Source of the DNA: Dromaius novaehollandiae | Lineage: Eukaryota; Chordata; Aves; Casuariiformes; Dromaiidae | Assembly (NCBI RefSeq): GCF_036370855.1 | Contig: NW_026991472.1 | Coordinates: 1-64,000 of the forward strand | Direction: 5' to 3' | DNA: 64,000 nucleotides | Shown: positions 24,081 through 37,025 of the stretch, one piece after another | How positions within the stretch are numbered: position 1 is the first letter of the stretch | How the letters are laid out: each line of letters begins with the position of its first letter | The notes under the pieces: model-generated | What the model was told of the DNA's origin: nothing | Databases searched by the model: none | The model's input: the letters and a program-made list of their open reading frames with translations, nothing else | Position numbers and translations under genes: made by a program

Positions 24081-26066
24081 CTGGAGGGCTACAGCAACCC
24101 CACAGTGTGGTGACTCCGGCCATGGTGCACCGGGGTTCCTTAACTCTTGGGGAGCACCCCAGCGCAAACCCCTCTTCCATGGGCCGCGCCATCCTGAGTC
24201 CCACAGTTGCCTGTGTGTCATCATTCCCAAATACTGCCAGATGGCAGTATAGCTGCATACATACATACGTACTTTTTCATCTAGACACGCACAGACCCAC
24301 CTGATTCTTCTCTCTTAAACTACGACTATGTACACACCTTATTACTAAGAAAGCCGATGAGGCTGGAAGCCAACACTGGAAATGGTGAATTACGACAAGA
24401 GATTTTGGCATCATCGGATAGGCATATGGCAGCAATCATTTCCTTGCACAGAGGAAATCTTCATAGAAAGCAATAGTAGTAGAGTCTTACATACTCAAGT
24501 ATCAGTCTCTAGATGCACTTGCATGGTTAGATGGATAGGATTTAGAAGGCAAGGTTGCGAAACCTGAACTGAGACAAACTGAAAAGTGGACAAATAAAGA
24601 AATACACCTGACACTAAATATTTAGTAACAGTTTTGAAGGTGCTCTGAAACTGGATGTCTTGGGGAAAGAAAAATCCGACCTGTGATGAGCTGTGTTGCT
24701 GCACTTCCGCCTGGTGGCAAAGAATTCACAATACAGAATTGAAAAAAACATTGCCTTAAAAATGTCCTCACACTCTTGGTATGTTAGAATGAGCAACTAT
24801 TTTCAATTAAATATTTAATATTTAAACTCAGGAATGAGATGTTTGGAAATCAGGACATTGAGATTAGACTGAACAGTTCTCTTACAGCAAGAGGATGTTT
24901 TCCTGAAACTCGCATGGGAGTTTCTGTCATTTGAATGACCCTTTGGACAGATGTTTAGCTGTCAAGGTGATGTCGTGAAACAATTTGCAGACTGGGTTTT
25001 GATTATTGTTTGTCGGCGTCGAATCTGAAAGAGCCTGCCTATCGTTCAAAGCTCCGTTTTATTCAACTTTTGGCCTTTCTTCTGAGGGCTTTTTCTGGGC
25101 TAGTGACACTGGACGTTGCAGTCTTCCTGCCTTGATTAATTCAGCCCTGCTGGCCACGTCTATTGGGGAGACCTGTGTGCAACGTTTTCTCTCTTGTATA
25201 GTTTACTTTGGGGAAGAAAATGCTGCTGTAGAAATAGTGTCAAAATGATCCTAGTATAGCTGTGCCCTCGGGGTTGATTTGATGTTTCTCTGCACAAAAC
25301 CCAGTACTTTAAAACAACTGAATCAGTTCTACTTAAACTTTTTCTTTCTTTTTTTTTTTTTTTTTTTTTAGTTAGGTGTTGTATAGAAGTAATAACTGAA
25401 TAGAATTTTTGGAACAATATCTGAAGAGTTTCAATATTTAGTTTTTTGCTAAGCCGCTGGAGAACAAGCATGTGTATGTGTTAGGTAAACAAAACTTTCT
25501 GGATCTACTCAAACCTGAAGGAAACCATTGCCAGAAATTAAAATGAGGTATCCAGGGACTTGCAATGTGATACCGAGCCTTTCAGCTCTTCTATTCTTTC
25601 CTGTCTGACAACTGTTTCTACAGTAAGCGTCTGTAAAAGAAATGACATTAAGAAGAAGGGATAAGGGATAATATTGTCTGCAGTCATCTGAGGATTCCTG
25701 CTGAGATCAATAAAGAGAAGAGGAGCCAGTGCTGATGAAGAAAAAGATTTGAAAAACTTCCATAAATGTTGGCCTTAAAGGGATTTTTGCAACTAGGAAA
25801 AAGGCTGGTTTAAGGTGACCGTGGAGTTGTTCTGGAATGAGGTGATACCCATTCTCTAGTCATGATATCAAATACTGCTCAGGAATGGCAAAGAACCTCC
25901 CTGAACCCTCTTTTCTTGCTCTATCTTCAGTGCCCCGTGGGAATGCAGGGCACCACTGGACAAGGGGTGCTGCTGCCGCCAACTACTGCACAAATGCATT
26001 TTGTGTCCTCAGGCGTTAGGAACAAGAACAGTGGTGCAATGCCCACTGTTCAAGTCTCAGGTACAT

Positions 26067-26099
<33 letters not shown>

Positions 26100-26756
26100 G
26101 AAAGAAAAAATCCTGCTTGACCTGGAAGACTCGAGGGGGACATGATGTGCAGCTCAGGCTGAGGCCACAGCAAGCCTCTCTTCTGGGTGTTTGTTTTACG
26201 CTGCTCTCCCTCTCCTCCTGGGATTTTGGTGTGCGAAGGAATTTGGCCTAGTCTTCAGTGCTTTAAGCAAGAATGATCTAGGATTTGGTAGATGTATCAG
26301 AAAAAATCCCCAGAAGTGAAACTAAAGCCACTGTGTGGACAAGATCTGCAAAGGCACCTGGTCCTTTCCTGCCCTCATTTTTACTGGCACTGGCGGACTA
26401 TCAAGAGGCCTCGAAGATCTTGGATAAGCATACTTAAAGCATCAAAGCACAAGCCCTGCTTGTCCTTTCTACTTTGATCATTGAGCAGATATCTATTTGC
26501 TTCCTGTATGACTGACAAAATGTTAAATGAATGTATTAGCCCAGCAGCTAGTAAAAGAGAATCTTTATTACCCACCTGTGTGGCTCTAGATTAGACCTGA
26601 AGGCCATAGAAAAGCTTCTGCCATGCTTCAGCCATTTAAGAAAATGATGCTTTGTTATTCCAAGTTCTCTTATCTCACTTCTAGAAAGTCTCTCAGAACA
26701 TACTGCAGAGAAGGGAGAGTTGAAGCTAACTAGAACAGTTCATTAGAACACACACT
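24081..26756. other. No gene recognised (copy 1 spacer)
   Basis: Mixed-composition DNA between LTR B and the DNAAF6 poly(A) signal. It holds a T run near 25349-25370 and an A run near 26070-26099. The open frames here have no homology or splice support. Confidence 0.6.
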
Positions 26757-26762
26757 TTTATT
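26757..26762 (-). terminator. DNAAF6: Candidate poly(A) signal of DNAAF6, copy 1
   Basis: AATAAA on the - strand about 665 bp past the DNAAF6 stop codon. A second AATAAA lies further on near 26563-26570. Confidence 0.55.
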
Positions 26763-27426
26763 AATTAAGAAAGATCAGAAGAATAGCTGGAGGGATAGCA
26801 GGTGAATAGATGACACTGAACCACACATTGCCAAAAATCGTTCAAAAGAGCTGAGCTGTTCAACAGTCTAACTATAGCAGGGTATCTTCTTCTGCCAGTG
26901 TAAAGGAGACTCAGGTGTGGAAATGGAGCCCTGGAAAGTGTAGAGCTCCTCACCTAAGAGTAGCTAAAAGTGAGTTCTGAACTGGCCTTGTTCTCAGCTT
27001 CTCTAATAGGAGGCCAAGCAGGAATATTATCACTTGCAATCTGGCAATAGTAACTAAGAAACACAGTCATGGGCCAGAGCCTCATTGTGCTACTTATCAG
27101 ACACAGCCACTGAAAGACTTTTCCTGGCTTACAGAATTTGTGATCTCCAATTGCCTGATTCACAGGCCTGTATCAGACTGAAGGAGGCGGAACGTTAACT
27201 AGAGCAGCGCAAGAGCTGGACAGCCCCAGCCTACAGATTCTATGGGTGTTCTAAATACATCTTTTCCTTTCTCTTTCGTTCCTCCTAACTCATTTAATTT
27301 CTCCAGGGATTTTCCCCCTGGACTGTTCAAGGGGAACAATCTACTGTTTGATGACCAGTTAGATCCTGAGAAGACTTCAAAAGTTCAGGGGTCACTTTTT
27401 GAAAATTTTCCCCACTTCTCTATCCA

Positions 27427-30400
27427 TCAGGCGAAATTGATGAAGTCAAACTCCCTTGTCATCCTCAAGGTGACTTCCAAGATCTCCTCTTCGGAGAGGA
27501 AATGAGCTTTTCCATTCCTGCTGTCCACAGGGTGGGGGAGGTGCAGCAACAGCTTCCTATAAAACAGGACACAGCGGGTTTGGATGCCTCAGACTGGGTG
27601 AGCAACTGAGATGGGACTGCAACTTCCTCTAGCAGTTCACTTATCAGTGTATATCAGGAAACATTAATTTAGCATATTCCCCCACTCATGACAGGTTGTG
27701 GGGCACCTGCAATACCCAGTGCACAGTTATACAAGCTCTGGAATATTTCTAACACTACTCTTTTCTTTCTCTTGCCTGTGGCTATGACAACAATTTCCAA
27801 TGATGGATTGCGGGCTCTCTCCACAGTTCTTGCTTCTGCATAGTGCTGCACTGTAAATGCAGAGGAAGGAGGAGCTGCATTGCTATATTGGTGGTTAAAA
27901 AAAAAAATCTATATTGGTGGTAAAAAAAAATGCTATATTGGTGGTTAAAAAAAAAAATCTGAATAATGCCTAAGGCCTGAACATGTGTCTTTAGGAGCTT
28001 GTCTTCCCTAGTAAAAATAAATGACTGGTGCAGCCTCCTTAGAGGTTTTGTCCAGGCCAGTTACACAAAGGGCATGTCTATACTACAAAGCAAAGTGCAG
28101 GTATGAAAGTGGACTTAGGGTTATAAAGTCCCTTTGCTTTTTTTTTAACCTACGCTGGAGACCAATTCAGTGATCTCCTACTTGTAGCTGAGGCACCTAA
28201 CATACGAAGGAAGGCTGGATCTTGGTCTCGGGAGATGTCCCGCAGTCCCATGCTACAGCCAGCAGAGAGCTCTTCCTGGAATGGCTGATAAGCCTTCTGA
28301 ATCAACTTGGTAATTAATGAGAGCTCAAGCTTACTTACTCATGCAAAGAGTCTAGCCTCTTTCCTCTCTTATCCCAGAGCTTCTATGTTAACAAAATGAA
28401 CCATGGGCCAGTCTTGGACTTGTGCTCTATTGACAGTGCAAATAGAACCAAGGAGACTTGAGAATTAAGAGACCTGCCCAGACAAGCACTATAAAGCCCT
28501 GCAAGACAACACAGTAGCATAGATGGGGGCTGTTTTAAATTGGGTTTTAAGGCATGCTGATTCTTCAGATCTTCAGCAGATCTTTCCAGCTCTGTGTCGT
28601 AGGAGCCATGGCTGAAAGGAAGGGGTACAGTCAGAGCACCTTTGCACCCTGCCAACTGAAAGAAGCCAGCCGGCATAATTTGGCTTACAATCAGCCTCAG
28701 GACCACAGAGTTGGAAACAGTTCCTTTGAGCCCCCCCTACACAGCTGTGAGAGCACAGTGTTTTTTGGTATGTAGAACTTGAAATCTTACTTACTTCTTT
28801 CATACTGACAGTATTTGCACTCATATATTTGTGAAATCAGCACTGGCTCAGGCTCTACCCAAGCATCCATTAGATTTACAGCAAACATTTTATTTGCTAG
28901 GCTTGTGACTTGAGACAGCTGGATACTATGAAGATAATGGTAGATCTGAGTCACCAAAAAGTAGGATTGCAAAAGAAAAAGGATGTTGAGGTTTTCCTAC
29001 ATCTGCAGTACTGCATCAAGCTATGTCTTTTGCTAACTATGGGTTCAATAAGTGATTATTATCTCTTCCACACTGTGGGGAATATGAATGAAGACTGTGA
29101 GAATCCCAGGAAGTCTTAGAGTATGTCAGTCAGTTTTTAGCTGTCTTTGTTGCAGTTATGAAGCAGCCTATAAAAAGCAAGAACTCAAGGGAAATCTCTT
29201 TAGGACAACCTTGTAATAATTCCATCCCTCTGTGTACATAACCAGGCATGGATACAATTCCACTCTCAACCTCTAAAACTGTATCTGCACATTTTTGTTT
29301 ATCTTCATTTGTGCATGTGTATAAATTAACATTTATAAGCCAAATTCCCAAGTAGTTCCTCAAGACTGTAGTCAATTTGTCACAAACATTTTGGGCCCTT
29401 AAAGGCTTGCTGTTTCAGTAGCCAAAAACTATTTTAAGGCTATTCTTGCTAGACCAGTACCAGAGGTTTTAACCCTAGCACACTACAAGCCTAAAAATGG
29501 ACTATAATACCTATAATACTTTTTTGTTTGTACTTATTTCTCCTGTGCAATTAATAATTTCATCTGCATCTTTACCTTTGCCTTTCCACATAGTATTTTA
29601 CTGAAGGCTTGGTTAAACTCCCATTGAAACAAGATATTAACTATACTTCGATCAATTCTGATTCTCTTACTTTTGTGGGGTTCGAAGGTCAAGAACCTTG
29701 TCCTGGATGTCTAAAGTGATGTCCGAGAACTTTGTCTCTGGCAGTTTGATTTTAATCTGGAATAACAAGCAGAGATAAAGCTGTGATTAGTCATGCAGCA
29801 CTACAAACCATAAAAGATCTCGTATCTTCATGATCATTTTGATGCTAGTGTCAAAGAGCAACATTCTGAACAGGCAATCTGTATTACAGAAAATATGAGA
29901 AAGTGATAATCTCATTGTTTTCAATAGCTCTGTTATGTATTGATACTGTATTTTCTACAAAATCTTGAGCTGATAATATACTCAGACAGGATCTGATACC
30001 TGTAACTTTAAAGACTGCCACAGCATTGTAGTACTCTGATAACTCACATACTTTGTAATAGATGCAGGCAGAGAAAAACTGTCTCCTCCTTCCTAGTCCC
30101 CCACGTCCCCACAGAAAATCATGTCTAAGATGAGACATCATGTTGGAGCTACTTTCATTTCCCTCAAGTCTGTATGCAGTATGCATTTGCATTGACTCTT
30201 TCTCTTTTGAGTACAGTGTCCTTGAGGAGCTACATGAGTTCCTCGGATTAGCAAGGGTAAATATCATCTACAAGTGTGTGGAAAGATGCAAGAAAATCCC
30301 ATAGGAGGCCAAAAGCTGCACTATAGCTTGATGTTTATGTTCTGTGTCTCGAGAAGAGGGCGAGATTGAAAGGAGGAGGCTGCAGGGAAAGGCTACAGAG

Positions 30401-33400
30401 AAGGGATGGGAGATACAGACTCAGCATACCACCATGTCTTCACAGCAGGCTGTGGAAGGGTCTTTCCTGCTCATCCCTAAGAAGACGTCCTCTGTTCCCA
30501 CTCGCTGTTTGAATAAAATCTCATACCTGAGAGACAGACAGAGAGAAAATTAGTTGTCTTACACCACACTGGAGAAGGGGCAGGAGACTAAAGGAGGCTG
30601 TATTTCTCAAAGGACCGACCATTGACCTTTGTATCAGTGCTCCTGTCCTTATCACATTCTCTCTCCTCCTTGCCAGTCTCCCTTCAAGCCTTCAATCCAT
30701 CTGCATGAGGGTTTTTTTCAGAGCCATGAATGACACAGTTGGCTGGAAGATGTGTAGAACATTCACACCACCTTCCAAGGTATTCACTTTACTTCCTCTA
30801 CCTCACTAACCAGCCTTTGCAGGATCAGGGAGCAGAGAAAGCATCCTAAATGAATATGATACTTATCAACTAGTCAGCCAACACAGTATTTTGGGAAAAG
30901 GATACTGTCACATACTTACACCTCTGACTGTGTTCTGTTCTGTCATCATACTCTTGGAGCATGAGAATAGCACTGTTTTCTTGACTAATTTTAATTATTT
31001 TGCATTTGGCCAACATTGATTTTCTCCCCCTCCAAATCAATTTGTCTCATTCTGAATGCTACAAAATCTGGAATCATATGTTCTCTTGCTCTTGAGATTT
31101 AATGAATGAGGAAATACAACTAAATATTGTATTTAGAACATATATTACTCCTAGTAAATTGAGCAAAATAAATGGAGTCATTCTCTACACTATTGGAAAA
31201 AGTGTATGACAAGAGTCTTCTTCACATCTCCAGTGGTCATGTGCATATGTAGCAATTCCTGTCAGTCAATGAAAAATCTGTCTAATAGCTCTGGATGCAC
31301 CTCTCAAACCATCTGTTTTCCTTTTGGGCCATTTTCAATGAATTAATCTGATCAACTAGTACAAGAATTTATACTCTTCTCATCTGTGCAATGCAGTACA
31401 TAACTGCTTGAGGCATGCCACCCTTTCCCCAGCAGGGAAGGGAAGAGTCAAGAAAAAATGGCATGAGAAAAACATCCATTGTAGCCACAACACAAACAGA
31501 GAACATGTTCTATACCTCACAGGTGATAAGTCTCAAATAAGAACAAATGTATAACAGTATGCAGAGATAGAGCTGAATGCCAAATCCCTCTTCACTAGTT
31601 GCTTCTTTAAAGGCAACAATCGGTACTCATTCCTTTGTCCTTCCACAATACAAGCTTTTCAGATGGCTGTATTCTACCCAAACACAGCTGATGCTATTTA
31701 ACACATTTCCATCAAAGCTATGTAAAACCAATGTAGGCAGTCTCAGCTTGCTTACACTTACTCTGGCTGTTCCCTAGGATCCCAGGTATCATCAAATTCT
31801 GATCCTTCTGGGACTTCCTCTGTATTCCAAATCATTTTACTATTTTCAGATTTCACTTGAAAAGTACCTGTAACTGGTGGTAAGAAAGAAATCACACTAT
31901 CATGTTTTAGAATGTCTATTTTTTTCTAGATTTGCTAAAAGCATATGTTTTTCTAGGCTATAATTATGATGTATTTTTTCGATACAAAAATTTTCTAACT
32001 GTGACCTCCTTCACCTGGATACCATATGAATGAGAACTGGTAAATGGAGGATGTTTTCACTTCTATTCTCTTAAATCTCCTCTACCCAACCTCTGTGTAA
32101 AGGAAATCCTGGTTTCGGGCATAAAATATATAGCATTTCAAAATGGGTAGTATGTAGAAGTACACGAAATATTTATCTTTCCCCAAGCGCTCTGACAGGA
32201 GATTTTAAGTGAGCAGAGATGTTTACAATAGGATCTATTTTCCTCATATAAATCCAGTTCTTACCATTAACTATTGAGCATAACCCAGACAAGGTACTGA
32301 AGGCTCATGAAAGCTGATTGCTAGAATAGCATGATTTATGTCTATCCTACCTGGAAAAAAATTATTTTTTATTCATCTGGTAAATCTTCAATTTGGAGAT
32401 TTTTACAGTAAGAGCTCTGATTATTGTGGGATTCCCAAGCAAAAACAGGTTTTTTGTTATATTTGCTACAGTTTGTTACACCCATCCTGGTCCTTGTTGA
32501 CCTTTCTTAGGGCTCATAACTATGTTGCCCAATATGTGATGGTATTAGCTCCAGGAAGAATATTATATCAACTTTGCTAAGACTATACTTGGGTTCCTTT
32601 CTTTCCTGAATACAATCCAAGGTGCTGAAACAAATTAACAGACCCTCAAGGTTTTGGTTCTTGTTGTTTGAAAGTCTGTCTGTATGCTGCCAGAATATCC
32701 GGAGTCAGATAAAGCACCTTAATTGCCCTGGGTTTCCTGGCGAAGAAATAGGTGTAGTGAGGAGGAAAACTGAAATACACTTTTCTCTTCGTCTGTCAGA
32801 TTTTAGCATGATAAAGGCAGCATTGAATAAAGCTTATTTTTCTTCCAGTGTTTTGTATAAATAGGTGTGGGAGACTTTGGGGGGGAATATGGTATGTCTG
32901 TTTCACGGTGCACTTTGTAGCTTTTCATCCTCCTGAGAAGGAGGGACTCAGTTCCATGCAGTTTATTCTGTGAAGATCCTTTCAGATGAGTATTTAAAAG
33001 CTCATCCTCCTTGTCTGCTCTAAGGGAGCATTAACAATTCAATGGCAGTTCTTATAGAGAGCTTTTTGCTGCTTAGGTAGGATTCTCCTCAGCCCGTGAT
33101 CAGGCTGTATTCCATACCCTGTTTATTTTCTCCACTTGAGGTTTCTACCTTCTGAAGCAACCCTTTCTGCTGTGCTTCATAGATGCATTTCAGCTTTCAG
33201 GAAAAGAAGTATTTCATAATGTACTTGTAAAAACAGCAGTGCTATTTCCCTCTCAGCTCAAAGGCCAGTGACCACTCAGTGCTTGAAGCAAGCTGTGTCA
33301 GTAGTAACTCTTAGTACAGCTGTTTTACTCTGCTAACGTGTGACTGGATGCTAAACTGTACAAACAACCCTTCTTACCAGTGGTCTCTTTCTTTACTGGT

Positions 33401-35274
33401 CCAATATTACCAGGAGCCATGGCACTAACAGAACAGCGTGGCTGCAAAAAAAGCCAAATGAAACTTTAATTCTCACAGAGCCCAGATCAATAACATGCAG
33501 TAACAATATTATCCAGGATCAATCAAATCAGTGATAGGATCCAGAAGTATTCTCAGCTTCACAATGGAACCATTGAACATGCTCTCTTCCTCACTCGCAC
33601 ATAGCAGAGAGTGATATTGATCCATTAGGTTTAAACAGAACTCGGAAGTACAGTCTTGCAGACAGATGCATTTTTTCTGAGTATTAGTTTCCATTGCATT
33701 TTAACAAAACTGTCCTGCTTTGCCTGCCATGAAAATACTGCAACAAGCCAGGGGCGCTACATGCAAATCTCATCATAGCATTTGGATTCCTTTTAAGATT
33801 AGAGACCATACGAGGCAACAACGTTTTCCTCTAATTATGAATGAATTTAATGCTAATAGGCCAATGTTAAGCATTTCTATATATATGAAGATTCCTCGGC
33901 TTGATAAGAGTGTCTCATATGCACAGAGCATTCAATTAAATCAAAATGAAGATTTCAAATTACCCCAAAGATTGACTCAGACTTAAATTGTAACAAATGA
34001 TGTCAGTTTTCATTTCTGTCTCTGAAGTATTATTCATTTTATTAATAAGGTGTAAACAAGTTCTTTTAAAATTGGGATGTTTATTGCAAAGATGTACAGC
34101 AATAATACTAGCTTTAAAAGCAAACATAAAAGAGATGAAGGGTAGTTAGAGTGTGAAGGACCACATCTACCATCTAGCGAAAGGAAATCTCAAGGGAAAT
34201 GGATCCCCTTCATCCCAAGTGTTTATTACTACTGATAATATTAGGGCACATCTGCTGGGTCAGCCTGCTGGCTCTTCTGGGTCAGCCTGCTAGCTCTCCT
34301 TTGAAGAGTGATGTTAGGGAGGATTACCGAGACGTGTGCCATTTTCGCTATCCAGGTCATAAAAAGACTCGTTCAAATCCAGAGACTTTTCAAAGAGTTT
34401 TGAACGCTCCTTGGGGCCTTGTACATTGTGACTGTTGGCACCTGTGGTCCTCCTGGGCATAACAGACACAGATATTTCTCCCCAGCACATGTGCATACCT
34501 AGATAAAACTAGCAGTTGTATATTCTGGAAACAAAGCACGTTTTCCAGATGCTGTGATTTTCATCTAGTCCTGAGATGAATTGATATAAAAGACCGAAAA
34601 GATATTTCTCTCATTAAGCATTCAGATCATTCATCTTACCATGATTACTAACCCTTCCCTATTTTACCATCTCCAACATATCTATTGTACTTCAGTGATC
34701 AATTATCTCTACAGTTCTTCAGTGTCTGACATGCAGAATTAGCACACTCAGTTGCCTCTGGATATTTTAGTCTCTACTCAGAAGTTAAGCAGCAACTTTT
34801 TCCTTCATATGAAGTCCTTTGTATCTAGTTGTAATTGCCTTCATCTCTGGCAGACTTCAGGGAAAAGTAGGGGGAAGTCTGAAGTATCTAACACTCTTTC
34901 AACTGCATGTTCTCATTTCCTTTAGGCTGAGAAAATAAATCTTCCTCCCATTCCATGCTCACAATCTCGCCTCCTATTCCTGGGGCATCTTCCTTACTTT
35001 CTCCCTCAGGAGCTTCTTACCCTACAAATACCTTCTAGCTGTTTCAGTCAGTCCAAAGCTGCATAAGGCTTTCTTTACTCACCCTGGGAAAAGCCAAATT
35101 TGCTTCTTAGTTAACAAGGTGAGACTGTGGTACAACATGTAGAAGCAGCAGCATTTCTTGTGGAAGACTCACCCCGTCGTCGTCGTCGTCATCTTCTTCT
35201 TGAGCATCACTAAGTAGCTTGGCAAGGGACTGCAGAGAAGAGACTGAGGAAATACTATCTATATCCATATCCAT
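27427..35274 (-). CDS. DNAAF6: Dynein axonemal assembly factor 6 (PIH1D3), copy 1, intact
   Basis: DNAAF6 is a cytoplasmic co-chaperone that works with HSP90 and other PIH/R2TP-like factors to pre-assemble axonemal dynein arms for motile cilia and sperm flagella. Six coding exons on the - strand fit in phase: 35173-35274, 33378-33441, 31762-31867, 30430-30526, 29671-29756 and 27427-27556, giving 194 residues with stop at 27427-27429. Family landmarks seen are an acidic N-terminus with a run of aspartates, [60 protein letters not shown] and a last exon ending REFDFINFA. The C-terminal half is the PIH1/CS-like domain. Human DNAAF6 has 214 residues, so the length fits. The ATG exon begins at 35281 after an acceptor, implying a non-coding first exon in the CpG island upstream. 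No break is seen, so this copy should be functional. Confidence 0.95.
27882..27960. repeat. Short tandem repeat, three imperfect units, copy 1
   Basis: Three imperfect units of TATATTGGTGG followed by an A run, inside the DNAAF6 3' flank/terminal region upstream of the last coding exon on the - strand. A matching block is in copy 2. Confidence 0.85.
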
Positions 35275-36410
35275 AGCTTACCTGCGCAGAAAAAACAAGT
35301 GACAGATGAAGAAAGAACACCACCTTTTCTATACTGTCCTTCCTCAAATGCAAACAATTTTCCTGCTGTGCTCTAGAAGGATAAACTTTGCCCAAAAACT
35401 TACATGAGATGCCAACGTGTACAGTGGAATATAATCAATGTTCCCCTGTCCGTAACCAAGTTATTGACTCTTTTGCTCCACAAGCACTTGTTGTGGAGCC
35501 TGCTCAAGTCTAACAGTGCTTATTAGCTCTGGCACAGCTCCATCCAAACATGGATTTTCTGCTCCTGTGGCCAGGTTGAGGGCAGCAGAATTTCTTGTTG
35601 CAGGTTTCGATTTGGCATTCTGGACTATATTTGTCTCCCTGAGGAGCCAGGCAGGGGTCTCCACGCCAGGTTCTCTGGCCTCCTTGTTCCAGGGAGGCTT
35701 AGGAGAGGCCCAGCTCTAGGTCCAAGCTGTCTTGGGCCTTTGCACAGTGCCCCAGGCAAGTCGGTACGCCCTCCAACAACCTAAAGCACAGGGAAGTGAG
35801 GTGCAGAGAGATCTAAGCTGCCCCCATGGAAAACAGCTTTGCTTTGTAACCAGTAGTACTGTATTATCTAGCATTGTCTTCCTCCTTTAGCCCAGGTTCT
35901 CGCTATCCAGGAACGGAGATTGGACTTAGCAATTAACTCAGTGAATTTACATATAACCATATAGTCCCATTCATGTAGCATCTTAACGTCTTTAAAGCAC
36001 AGCTTCACTCATCCCGACCAGACAACTCTGAGAGTGGGCAATTTAACCATCCCCGTCATACAGAGCGCTGAAACCACCAAATAACCTGCTGCAAAACACA
36101 AAACCCAACGACGGGCCTAGAGGGGGAAGCCGGGGGCGGGAGAGAAAGGGAGGAGGGGCGAGGGAAGGACAGCTCTCCCCGGCCACCGCAGGGAGCTGCC
36201 AGCAGCTCCGGGTCGAACACCTCCCCTGCAGCAGCGGTCCCGCAGCAGCATGTGCCCGGTGCAGCCTCCCGCCTCCACGGAACGTTCTGGAAGCGCCACG
36301 GCCTGCACCGCTCTGCGTCGACAGAAGCCCGCGGTGCCCCGGCCGCTTCCAGCCGCACACCGCCCCGGAGACCCCGCCCCAGGCCCCGGCCTCCCGCGGC
36401 CGCCCGGCCC

Positions 36411-36444
36411 ACGCCACGCCACGCCACGCCACGCCACGCCACGC
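36411..36444. repeat. (ACGCC)n pentanucleotide repeat, copy 1
   Basis: Nearly seven ACGCC units in the GC-rich island between DNAAF6 and the NUP62CL-type gene. Confidence 0.95.
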
Positions 36445-36476
36445 AGCGAGCAGCCGCCTCAGCGGGCGCCAGGGCG

Positions 36477-36514
36477 CCCCGGCCCCGGCCCCGGCCCCGG
36501 CCCCGGCCCCGGCC
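36477..36514. repeat. (GGCCCC)n hexanucleotide repeat, copy 1
   Basis: CCCC followed by five GGCCCC units and GGCC. On the DNAAF6 strand it reads as GGGGCC units, a G-quadruplex-prone motif. It is upstream of the DNAAF6 ATG exon and may lie in or near the non-coding first exon. Confidence 0.95.
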
Positions 36515-36539
36515 GTACCGCCGCCTGCAACCGCCGCCT

Positions 36540-36846
36540 GCAACCGTCACCCGGCACCGGCCGCGTCCTCCGTTGCCACAGTAACGAGGAGCCCGCCGCT
36601 CCGCCTCGCCCCGTGAGCCAATGCGGCGTGGTGTCCGATGAGCGGCGGCAGGGAGAGCCAATAGTTTTTCGGAGCGGTGAGAGCCCGGCCGGCGCCTGGG
36701 CGGCGGGGCGAGGGGCGGGCGCAGAGCAGTTGCGTCACTGTCTACCGGCCGGAAGCAACGTAAAAAGCGTCCTCAGCGGGCGCGCGCGCCGTGCAGGGAG
36801 CGGGAGCTGGCGGCGGGGAGGGGCTGTCGCCGTCGCCGTCGGTCCG
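36540..36846. promoter_or_regulatory. Bidirectional CpG-island promoter, DNAAF6 (-) / NUP62CL-type (+), copy 1
   Basis: GC-rich island holding an RFX X-box (36572-36585), CCAAT boxes at 36618-36622 and 36658-36662, GC boxes near 36700-36720, an ATF/CRE-like TGCGTCAC at 36731-36738 and an ETS-like CCGGAAG at 36749-36755. A donor (CCG|GTAGGT) after 36846 and an acceptor before 37026 define a non-coding first exon for the + strand gene. The two genes are divergent, so this interval should serve both. Confidence 0.7.
36572..36585. promoter_or_regulatory. RFX X-box, copy 1
   Basis: GTTGCCACAGTAAC fits the X-box consensus GTNRCC-N(0-3)-RGYAAC with a 2-bp spacer. X-boxes bound by RFX factors are a hallmark of ciliary gene promoters, which agrees with DNAAF6 being a motile-cilium gene. 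Confidence 0.75.
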
Positions 36847-37025
36847 GTAGGTGCTCGGGGCCGCCGCCCCCGTCACCCTGCCCTGCCCTGCCCTGCCCTC
36901 GGCCGGTGCCGCAGCCCCGGTGGGCGGCGAGCCGCGCCCCCGCACGTCGCTTCAGCCGCGGGCCGGGGCCGTGGGGCGCCCCCCCGCCCCCGAGGGCTGA
37001 CGGCGGCGCGCCCCTTCTCTCGCAG

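Noticed and set aside
25862-26251. 129-codon + open frame through an A run
   Set aside because: It depends on translating a poly(A) tract as lysines, and the frame is lost in copy 2 after a one-base change in the run.
28787-28972. - strand segment with a GTAAGT-like end, considered as a DNAAF6 exon
   Set aside because: The exons at 29671-29756 and 27427-27556 join directly in phase with family-matching sequence, leaving no room for it.
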